64,000 nt of DNA from the NCBI GenBank assembly GCA_032622095.1, contig CP136061.1:234916944-234980943 (forward strand), written 5' to 3'. The translations under genes were made by a program, and so were the position numbers. The notes below the pieces were generated by a model. It saw nothing but the letters and a program-made list of their open reading frames with translations, did not search any database and was not told the DNA's origin. Positions 23,887-33,500 of this stretch are shown here, one piece after another (position 1 is the first letter of the stretch; every line of letters begins with the position of its first letter). This stretch comes from Siphonodentalium dalli. Its lineage: Eukaryota; Mollusca; Scaphopoda; Gadilida; Siphonodentaliidae.

Positions 23887-26075
23887 TCAATATAGATTAA
23901 GTGGTGGGTTATGGATGGACGCGTGAGTTTTCATTATTTTCATAGGTCGTAGTGTGGATGATTCTTCATCGACATCTCGCGGGTGTTTTTTGGGAAATGT
24001 CAAATCTTCTTGTGTGATTTGTATTTGAGGTTCCTTAGCTGGAGACAAATGAATATCTTTCGTGGCTTCATTGGGTATTGGTGGGGTTAGTCTGTGACGA
24101 AGTTGCATATCAGTTCCCTTTATCATTTGGTTAAGTTTATTTCGTCGCTTTGCGATTTTAATTCGTCGCGTGTTGTGATTGCGTTGAGTCTGGTATTGGG
24201 AAATTTTCGTGATACACTGAATAATGTATTTGCGACTTGAGATGGCAATCAGTAAAATTAATACGAACGTAATGATCGCGGGAATGATGATTTGGTAATA
24301 ACCCTGTTTTTTCTTTTGTTTGATGGGTTGCAGGGAAGTGACTGTTTGCAGAAAATCATATAATGATAGTTGCTTTATGGGGGGTAACTTGTTTGGAATC
24401 GATACTTGAGGGGGCAAGTTATGAATTTGGGAAAATAATGGCTTCCATTGTGGCAATTTATGTAATTCAATAGTTGATTGTAATTGGGTTATTTGTGTCT
24501 TGATGGTGATGTTTGATGAGTTCAAAGTTGTGAATGCAATTAGTTTGATACTGGCTGATGTAGCTATGCACCTTGGTGGTAAAGTTATCGTTGCGATGGG
24601 GGGTAAAATTGTGATTCTATACGGTCGTTTTCTTAAGAGATTGTGATGACAGTTTACTGTAAATGTATGAGCTTTCGTGGTTGTTATAAGCCATGTACAT
24701 GCCGCCAGCTTAATAGCGGATGGTAAATTATACTGAGGGTAAATGGCTATAGGGCAATTTGTGGCGGTATTTTTTGTATCATTGGTGAATATGTTGAGTA
24801 GGCAGTTATGATTATGTGATGCGGCGATTGAAATTTTTTGAATTTTACAATATGGTAATTTGTTTAAAATACACGGGTGATTGTCACCAATGGTGGTATA
24901 TTTGGATCGGTCGGGAGATAATAGCAGGTAATTATGAGTAATATCGATTCGGGCAACTGTATATTTATTGTTGTGTCTGAGTCTTGGGTCTCGAGGGTCT
25001 AATGGATAAAAAATGGTATAGCGCGGAATATGTCAAACTGCATTCTGATATCGCGTAAGTAAATTGTTATGGTAATGATTAGTCTGCTGTCTGTGAGTAT
25101 GGTTTGTGTCTTCAAATGTTGGTAATATTTTGCAATTCCCGATTCTATGGGGAATGGTAACTTCAAATGGGCTGGAAGTAATTTCGTTATACTGTCAAGT
25201 GCCTTTTTTAAATGTATTGGGCTTATGATCTCCGGTGTAAATCGGTGGTTAATTAGAGAGGCAATTTGAACTTTAAGATGTCGCAAATATAATTTTGCTT
25301 GGATAACATCTTGTTGTATTTCATGGAATATTACTAGAAACTTAGCGTTGATGATTGTGAATATTTCAATTGTATGTACGTGTTTTTGAGTTCGATGTGT
25401 TTCTTTTCGAAGTGTGGCTTGAATATTGGATATTGTTGTTGATAATGTGTTGACTCGTTGGCGATTTTCGTTTGAAATGACGCGTGTGATATTCATGATA
25501 GAATAAGCGGTTTGAGTATCGTGTTGGATTTTTTTTTGGTTTTGGTAGAGGGTTCGTATGTTATCTTCTACATGTGTAATATCTGACATCGAAGGGGTGC
25601 CAAATAAAAACTTAGCTATATCGCTTATTACGGGTAATATTGCTCGTTTGAGTCTTTTGGTATTATGGAGTTGATAATAATTATGATATTCATATTGGAT
25701 TTGTTTTGTTTCCGTGAGAGCCGCTGCTAATTCAGTTTGTAAATCTGTCAAAATGTTGATGAGATTAAAGTTAATGTTATTTGTCTCGTTCTTGAATGGA
25801 GGTTTGTTATGGTGATATGTGCTTTGATGAAACGTGGCACAAATGCTATTGAGTTTATTTTGGGCCATCCTTATGTCGGTAGCGAGTCTTGCTATGTAGG
25901 TATAATATGGTGTGAGTTCGATGAGAAAACTGAGATCCCAATTTTCATTTGAGACAGCAATTTGCCGGTGATGCAAAAATAACATGTTCTGTCGAGTTAA
26001 CATAGCGTCACTAGTTTGAAAGCCGATGATAAGTATGAAGAGGGTCGCTTTAACGAAGTTTTCTTTAGGCTTCAT
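23887..26075 (-). pseudogene. env: Envelope fusion protein (baculovirus F / errantivirus Env-like), one frameshift
   Basis: The start is taken at 26075 because it begins a signal peptide (basic start, then LFILIIG); an in-frame upstream ATG at 26162 would bury it. A furin-type site RLKR is followed by a hydrophobic, glycine-bearing segment ending KFLFGT, the usual fusion-peptide pattern of F-like proteins. Long helical regions follow. The frame ends at TAG 25001-24999. A second open frame covers the rest of the protein from about 25005 to 23887, with a cysteine-rich stretch, a membrane segment (IIIPAIITFVLILLIAI) and a basic tail. The switch coincides with a run of six A on the plus strand at 25008-25013, so a one-base indel, real or from sequencing, splits an otherwise ~730-residue gene. 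Confidence 0.8.
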
Positions 26076-26088
26076 ATCGCTTGCACCC

Positions 26089-26090
26089 CT
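26089..26090 (-). promoter_or_regulatory. Candidate splice acceptor for env mRNA
   Basis: 14 bases upstream of the env ATG the minus strand has a pyrimidine-rich TATTTTTACTTATAG. Env of gypsy-type elements is made from a spliced RNA, so an acceptor is expected here. The donor was not identified. Confidence 0.45.
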
Positions 26091-26351
26091 ATAAGTAAAA
26101 ATATAGGTGTGTATTAGCGGGTTAGCCGGTATCTGATTATAAAGATAGATTCGCGTGGGCATGGCTTATATGGGTTAACTGGTTTGATTAATCAATGAGA
26201 TTTTTCGGCCGGTGTAAGTTTACTGTTTACTGTGTATCTGGGTACCCCCAGAAATCGACGAAAAATGACGTCACGCGATGCCAGTGTGGATACTAATTAG
26301 CAGCGCTGCGTGTATTAGGCGTGTCGATAAAGGTAATTAGTGGTATAGCGG

Positions 26352-26359
26352 TATAAAGG
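26352..26359 (+). promoter_or_regulatory. TATA box of antisense gene A
   Basis: TATAAAGG on the plus strand, 62 bases upstream of the ATG at 26414, leaving room for a start site near 26380. Confidence 0.55.
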
Positions 26360-26413
26360 CATTTGTATGATGGCTGGAAAATATTACGGGCCTGTCTTTC
26401 AATCTTTGCAGTT

Positions 26414-26719
26414 ATGAGTCAACTTTTAAGTGAGTTAGAGTGTAAGTTAAGCCATGCGAGGGCGTCTGGTCTAGGTTATTTTGGGGTGATCGTCGATTCG
26501 ATATATCTGACGTACGTGAATGATCAGATAGTCGATCAATTTGAGCGGGGAAATGAGCATGCCCGGACTGGGGTATCATCCAAGAGCGATCGATATCTGT
26601 GTACGTTGTGGCTGGAGGAAAATGAGAGATGTTACCTCGTATTAAATTTGAGGAGGCAGATTAGGGAAGAGAGGAGAAGGTTGATAGATCTGTGGTCGGA
26701 AGAACAGACTGACTGGTAA
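26414..26719 (+). CDS. Antisense accessory protein A of the retroelement
   Basis: 101 residues, encoded opposite to gag-pol-env between pol and env. The ATG at 26414 (MSQLLSELE) is preferred over an upstream in-frame start because it aligns with the start of the paralogue at 28870 and lies downstream of a TATA box. The C-terminal 28 residues are the most conserved part: ERC-x-x-V-L-N-L-R…ER-x-R-L-IDLWS. The protein looks mostly helical, with many charged residues near the C-terminus and no signal peptide or membrane segment. I recognise no family. Its duplication, intact frames and separate promoters argue that it is expressed and selected. A role in regulation or countering the host is speculation. 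Confidence 0.65.
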   Translation: MSQLLSELECKLSHARASGLGYFGVIVDSIYLTYVNDQIVDQFERGNEHARTGVSSKSDRYLCTLWLEENERCYLVLNLRRQIREERRRLIDLWSEEQTDW

Positions 26720-27907
26720 GACGGAGTTGAGTTGGGCCGGCTGATGGGGGAGATTTGAGGAGGTTTGGCAGGAGGAGTGAAGGAGAAAGATGGGCCCAAT
26801 CTTTGATAGCTGTTTGTGCCTATATAATTTAACGTGGGCTACATCGTGCTAATGAAGATTGGTTTCATTGAAAACATCACATGGACATCTGAATGTGAAT
26901 GACGAGTAGTGTTGCTGTATTATTTATAAAATGTATGTGTCATAGGGTGTAGGTATACCAACAGTCATGTCAATATGGATATCAAAAGGCATATGAATAA
27001 ATGCGTATTGTGTACTGCTATATATAGGTTCTTATTGCTATATTTGACATGATTATTGGCGGAAATATTTGTTGATTGTATAGTACTAGGGGAGTGCAAT
27101 TGACGCATGGAATAGTAGTTCTATCTATATTGTAATGATAATATTTTGATCGCGCATTGTCACGCGGCTCTGGTTATCTTGGCGGTGGGGGGGGGGGGGG
27201 GTATGTATACAATATCGTCGTGTTGGGAGATATTTTGCATGGTGATCTATATCGGTAGCATTGTATATGAATGGTAATTGTATGTTCCTATTTAATTGTA
27301 TTGATATATTTGAACAAAATGTGTTCCTGACGTGATATTTTGTTCCTGGACAAATTATATCGGAAATTTGTATTCCGTTGTCCTATTGGAACAACTCGAT
27401 GATTGTACGTGTGTGGGATTTGGATGAAGAAACTTGATGCTTCTATATACGTGGGTTCTATACATCGTTTCGCCTTAATGAATAGTAATGGTAGTATGAA
27501 CTGATGTTGGACATGTGTTAATTTGAGTTATAAGATCCGATATAGGGCGTATATGAATATGTTATTAATGACAGTTAATCATTGGCAAGTATATTTGACA
27601 ATAATATATGGGGTAGGGAAGAATATGAAAAATATTGCTTAAGGACTGACAATATTTTTGTCGTTTGGGATAAAGTGCACATGGTGAACCTATTTTGGCA
27701 CTGTATATGCACATTTTGGTAAGCGGCGGTATTGGGTGAAGTTTGTACGTGAATTTCGTGTTCACGTGTATTGGATTTTTGTTTTATGCACGATATAGAT
27801 GCATGTGGGGTCCGTGTTTTGCGCGTTACATGTATGTAAGAGTGAGCTTCAGTTAGCTCTGTACATGTATCTGGGATTTTTATGCACGATTGTGCACTGT
27901 GTGTTCT

Positions 27908-28190
27908 ATACATGTTAAGTTAACTGGGCCTTGATTGGCCGTTAACATGTACGTTGTATTTGGAGATTTTCTTGTGGAAGGGCGTTCGGGTATCATGGGA
28001 ATTGGATGGGGAATGGTATATGAGGATTTGATGGGTAACTGTGTACACACGTTTGTCGTGTGTTATAGGTTACATGTCAAGTTAATTAGGCCTTGATTGG
28101 CCGTTAACATGTACGTTATTGGGAATTTCTTGTGGAAGGGGGTTTGGGTGTTATGGAAATTGGATGGGGAATTGTATCTCACTAGATACG
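27908..28190. repeat. Diverged tandem pair, ~162-bp spacing, with hairpin heads
   Basis: Two copies (about 27908-28020 and 28070-28190) share GTTAAYT…GGCCTTGATTGGCC, GTTAACATGTACGTT and GGAATTGGATGGGGAAT-like stretches. In each, TTAAC at the head pairs with GTTAA after the GGCC centre to make a stem-loop. Confidence 0.65.
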
Positions 28191-28817
28191 TGGGGGGGGG
28201 GGGGGGTAAGCGTACTAAATCGTTAAAGAAGGTTCACCTATCGGTGTTCATGTCATAATAATTGGTGTGTGTGTGTCACTTAAGTTTGATATTATGATAC
28301 ACTTGTGAGGTTGTGAACCTTGGTTAATTATTTCATCTAAATAGGATTATTTGAGTTTGATGAATAATTATGGATAGTTTTGGTTATGTTATGAGGCAGA
28401 TAAATTGGCTGGGTAATGTTTGTTTATGTTATTAGTTTATGTTGAAATATTCCTATTTATTGATATGATACTTGTGTAACATATTTTTATTGTATTTATT
28501 TATTTTATTTTTTTGAGGGAAGCAAGTTTTAGCCCTGTGTGCATGGTGCACCGATGCACACTGGACTTGCCAGCATTGAGTTATATCTGATTATTAGATG
28601 ATGTTTAGTGTGTTTATTTATCATTGGATATTATGTTTAGATGTATCGAAGAGATATCGCTTGATAGCTGGTTAGATGTTAGCGGGAACAGGGGTTTGTA
28701 ATATATATTTGAGATAGATAGTGCCTAGCATGTCCCTCGGGAATCTTCGAGAGTGCTTGCTTGGTTTGGCACAGCGTCCCGATTCCATACGGACGCTATC
28801 TGCCAATATGAGATAAG

Positions 28818-28825
28818 TATATAAG
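28818..28825 (+). promoter_or_regulatory. TATA box of antisense gene B
   Basis: TATATAAG on the plus strand, 52 bases upstream of the ATG at 28870. Same layout as gene A. Confidence 0.55.
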
Positions 28826-28869
28826 GTGTGGGAATATCGACAAGGGTTATTTCTGACATAATTTTCATT

Positions 28870-29145
28870 ATGTCTGATTACCTGCGATTTTTGGAGGCTG
28901 AGGTTGCTGTGTTAGAAACGAGCCAATATGAGGTAACAATGCAATATGTGGATCACATATTGGCATTTTATGATGTTATAGTTGCTGTGTGCCTGGCTGG
29001 AGGGACCAGTATAGATTGGGCACGGTATTTGAGTACCGTGTCTGAATTAGAGCGATGCCACAAGGTGATAAATCTCCGGCTGGAGATTATAGATGAGAGG
29101 CAGAGGATAATAGACCTATGGAGCCAACATCGGAGAGTGCTATAA
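28870..29145 (+). CDS. Antisense accessory protein B of the retroelement
   Basis: 91 residues, paralogous to the product at 26414-26719. Both begin MS-x-x-L-x-x-LE and end with the block ERC-x-x-V-I/L-NLR-x-x-I-x-x-ER-x-R-I/L-IDLWS; the middle is diverged. The longer in-frame start at 28828 overlaps the probable transcription start and is disfavoured. No known domain, signal or membrane span. It lies about 2.1 kb from gene A, in the same orientation and antisense to the element's own genome. Function unknown. Confidence 0.65.
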   Translation: MSDYLRFLEAEVAVLETSQYEVTMQYVDHILAFYDVIVAVCLAGGTSIDWARYLSTVSELERCHKVINLRLEIIDERQRIIDLWSQHRRVL

Positions 29146-29639
29146 GAAGATGTTGGTGTGACTGCTGCCCCTGAAGAATTCGGACCGTCCCTGGATCAAG
29201 AGCTGGCTTGCATTCTGCAAGCTGGCACGGTGTTTAGCCAACAATAACATGAATTGAATTGTTTTTGTGGTTATTCACCGTGTTAGCCTGTAGAAATAAC
29301 ATCTTGCTGATAAATTCAGTGAAAAGAAATGTATTTTTTTTGTTGTTGTTGTTGTTGTTGTTATTGTTGTAATCGTGGTAATGGCCCAAAGGTGTTAATA
29401 TTGGTTGAGCTACAAAGAGTAACTTTTGTAAACGTGCTAAATCGCCAAAGATTATTTAATTATAGTCTAAGATTGGTTGAAATGTAAAGAGATAAATATA
29501 TTATTAGACCGCTGCCAAGAGTTCAATACTGTTATTGATTGGGTTATCTAAGTTTTAGAATGAAGAGCGTTTGTTTGTTCGAGGGGGGGGGGGGGGCGGT
29601 GTAATGGTGACTTTCATATTAGGATTGGGAAATACTGAA

Positions 29640-30075
29640 TATCTGGGTGATGCATGCCGTGGTTAATATTCCACACGCCATATAACAAAAGGCGTTTAGT
29701 GGCAGTTTTAGGGTGTCATGACCTAAAATAAGGTCGGACAAATGTCCGTTACAATGAGATAGGGATTGGGGAAGTGTTGTTGATGGGAGAAATGCCGTGG
29801 TTTATGTACCAATCGCTCTATAATGAAGAGCGTTTTGTGGCGGTATTGGGGGGGGTGATATTGAGGGAAATATGCCGTGATTATTGTATCAACTACTATA
29901 TAATATATATAGTGTATTGTGGCGTTGGTGGGTGGGGGTGTCTACATAGAGGGATAATATGCCGTGGTTTCTGTACCAATCGTTCTTATGATAAAGAGCG
30001 TTGTTTGGCAGGAGGGGGGGGGTGGTATTGAGGGAAATATGCCGTGATCACTGTATAACCTACTGTATAATATAT
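29640..30075. repeat. Interspersed repeat cluster
   Basis: Alternating modules TGCCGTGGTTTATGTACCAATCG / AAAGAGCGTTKTGTGGC and GAGGGAAATATGCCGTGAT / ACTATATAATATATAGTGTATTGT recur with about 167-base spacing. An 85-codon plus frame across them is repeat-derived. Confidence 0.65.
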
Positions 30076-30561
30076 AGTGTATTGTAGCATTCGTTTGCTA
30101 TGTCAATGAATATATGATTGAGTTAAGCATATTGGAGGGAATGGAAATGTAACTGAGTCATGAGCGGGAGTTTGCCATATTTCGGAGATTGGTGCGAGAG
30201 ACAATGATCGACATATTGGCATGTTTCGTGAATAAACAATTATTCAAAGACGCCGAGTGTCAGTCATTAGCGAAAGATATATATTACATGTCGGTTAAAT
30301 TTACTTCGGCATCATGACTCAATGTACACCTGTTAGCGATAATTGAATAAGAGATTTGGGAAACGAGATGATGCCCTATTTAATGATCATACCACTGGTG
30401 TGAAGGAAGTTTATCGTTTGGGTGTCTATCTCTGTGCCGAAGGGGGTGGGATGGGAGAATTGCAGTAGGGTTATGCCTTTGTAAGACCTGTTTTATATAA
30501 TATTAATAAAAGTTATGTAAATTATCTATCATTAGTGATTGTGAGATACTTTGATACATGA
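30076..30561. other. Non-coding spacer 3' of pol
   Basis: No credible ORF. AT-rich, with an AATAAA on the plus strand near 30507. Confidence 0.4.
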
Positions 30562-33500
30562 CTATGAATGTTCGATATCAGTTGTCATCTGATATAAATC
30601 ATATGTTTCCGTACTTTCGTTTGACCAATTTGTCGAACGGCTGTCGGGTGATGTATATTGGAAGGAATTAGAAAACGATGAATCTTTAGGCGTGTGTTTG
30701 GAGTATGGTGAATATAATTTACGATGCCGGCCGCGTTTGTTATCTGCGCGATCAGATTTTGTGTCTGGTGTTGTACTATAAGAATTTTGCGTAATTAATT
30801 TGTGTTTTATGATATTTGGTTCCTGTGTTTGGGGCCTAGATTGGTCGCTGGGTGATAAATCCGGGGGTGATTGGCTGTCTGTTTTATTAAAATGTTTCGA
30901 AGCCATGAGTCTGTTGGCTAATTCAGCCAATGGTATTGAAGAGCTGTCGTCTGTGTTTGAGCGCTCAAGTTGAGCGCGCTTAATTGCCGTGGTTTTGAGG
31001 TCATCGTCTGATTCCAATGTGGATTGAGAGCTATTATTATCGACACTGGCTTCACTCGGTGGAAATGCAAATCGATTATGTCGTTTATTTTTTAAGTGAT
31101 TGGGAATTTGAGGTGTAGGCCAATCAATGGGGGATGGTTTGATGTGTTTAGCATGTGATTTTGTTAATTTAGCAGATAGGTCATGTCTTAATATGTAAGA
31201 TATGGGGCTTGTCTGTTTCAAGATACGCCAAAACGGCTCATATTTAAATGAAAATTTGTGATTTGGTTGGTGGATTTTGTAATAGACGGATTGGCCTATT
31301 TTAAAGGTTGGAATAGATCCACCTTTGTTCTGTTTGTGGTTGCGAGAGGCTGTTTCGAGAAGAGATTTTGTAGTTTTAAAAATAATGTGTTGATTTTGAA
31401 GCGTGGTGGCTAAAAAATCCTCTCCTAAATACTTTTCTCTGTGTGTTAAAATTCGGTCTATGCTTATCTGTGGTTCTCTAAAAAAAGTTAGAAAAAATGG
31501 TGAATGTGTATGTACACTGGAACAATGGAAGTTCATTGCTTGTGATGCATAATTTAGATATAGGTCCCAATTTTCTACATTTGCTTGGGTGATTGTTGAA
31601 ATGATTGATGCTAGACTTCTATGCGAACGTTCTGATTTACCGTTACTTTGGGGTCTGTAGAACGAAGTGAGGCGGTGATTGATATGGTAATATTTACAAA
31701 ATTCAGTGAAGGTAGAGTTTACAAACTCGGACCCATTATCTGTTAATATTTCTTCAACTGATCCAAATAAAGTGAAATACTCTGAATTCAATCTTTCTAA
31801 AATTGTATCCACCATTTTGTTAGGTAATGCGTATGCTAAAGTATGTAATGAAAATTGATCAATAATAGTTAAGATAAATCTATTTCCTGACTGTGTTTTG
31901 GGGGAAAATGGTCCCATAAGATCGATAGCTATGAGTTGTCCTGGCCTTGATGGGGCAGTGACTGGTTGAAGCGGGATTTTTGGATTATAAGCATTTCGTT
32001 GTCGGCATGTATGACAATTGTTTATGTATGTGACAATTTTTGCAAACAACTGAGGTGTGTAATATCTGTTCCGTATGGTCGCGTATAGCGATTGTACCGC
32101 TCTATGGCCGAGACTGTGATATTGGGATATAACTTCTTGTGCTATTTTGTCCGTTATATATATACGTAATTTAGGTATGTCATTATATATTGATATATAG
32201 TGTAGGATACCATCTTTGAGAATAAAGGTTTTTGCTAATTTTTCGGGTATATTTGTTGATTGCATTTGTTTGATAATCTCGGAGATTGTGTGGTCTCCTG
32301 ATTGTTCATCTCTTATATTAGTTATAGGAGGAAGGACCGGGCTGTCGTCGAGATCAACTGGTGGATCGGAATCCGTTTTCTGTTTTGGTTGTTTTTTTTG
32401 TTTTGAAAATTCCTGAATATCTTTCATGTCAAGTATATTAATATCCTGTACAAGGGGATTGGTGGGTGGATTTGGGTCGCTATCGGTGCAAGAATTGATG
32501 CACGGGTGTGTGTCGGGGTTTATCCGACTGCAAAAATCTGCCGTAACATTGTTCGTGCCTTTAATATAAGTAATTTTTGGGTTCAATGCTGATATTTCCA
32601 AAAACCATTTTTGAATTTTTGTGTTTATCAGATCCTGTTTTTTAAACATGTGGATGAGGGGTAAGTGATCTGTTTTAATCTCTACTTGGGATCCTTGTAA
32701 GTAAAATTTAAATTGCCTTGCAAACGTATATATCGCGAATGCTTCTTTTTCCGTGACAGAATAATTCCTTTGTGATTTGTTAAGTTTTTTACTGGCGAAC
32801 GCGATTGGTAGTTCAACGTGTTTATCATCTTGGCTATGAGCATATTGTGATAGTATCGCCCCGATACTATGTATAGATGCATCTACTGTCAGAATGAACA
32901 GTTTGTCGGGATTTGGGTAAGCTAAGATGGGGGCGGTTGCTAAGCTTTCTTTAAGCGCGTCGAACGCTGTTTGGCACGGCGCATCCCACACAAATTTAGC
33001 ATATTTGGCTGTGAGTTTGATTAAAGGCAATGCCGTAGATGCGAAAGTAGGAGAATATGACCTGTAAAAATTAAGAATTCCCAGTAATCTGCGGACTTCT
33101 TTAACTGATTTCGGAGGTGGTAGAGACTTGATAATTGAAATTCTTTCAGGGTCAGGGGACGTACCCTTGTCGGAAATAATATGTCCTAAAAATTTGACTT
33201 GTGGTTGGCAAAATTTAGATTTTGATAGTTTAACTATTAAGCCGTATTCCCTGAGTCTGTCAAATAATTTTGTGAGCTGCTGTATATGCGTTTGAGGATC
33301 GGAGCTATGACAGATCAGGTCATCGACAAATCCTTCTACAAAAGGTAAATCGTGTAGGGCCATGTTCATGAGTTTTAAAAAATACCCTGAGCTCGAGACA
33401 TATCCCATCGGGGCTCTTTGATAACTGTATTGTCCTTCGGACGTATTCATAGTTAATATGGGAACATCTTCGGGTACGACTCCAATAACATGATAAGCAT

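Larger units (their letters stand above)
27187..30022 (+). repeat. Series of long poly-G tracts (poly-C in element RNA)
   Basis: G runs of 15 (27187-27201), 15 (28192-28206), 14 (29583-29596), 8 (29848-29855) and 9 (30014-30022) on the plus strand, all within the pol-env interval. Lengths may be uncertain in assembly. Confidence 0.75.

Noticed and set aside
27575-27913. Minus-strand 112-codon ORF in the pol-env interval
   Set aside because: Sense orientation and a plausible place, but no domain, no paralogue and no repeated support; left uncalled.
29774-30031. Plus-strand 85-codon ORF, a possible third antisense gene
   Set aside because: It covers the G-rich repeat modules, shows no similarity to the two antisense proteins and lacks a TATA box at the expected distance.
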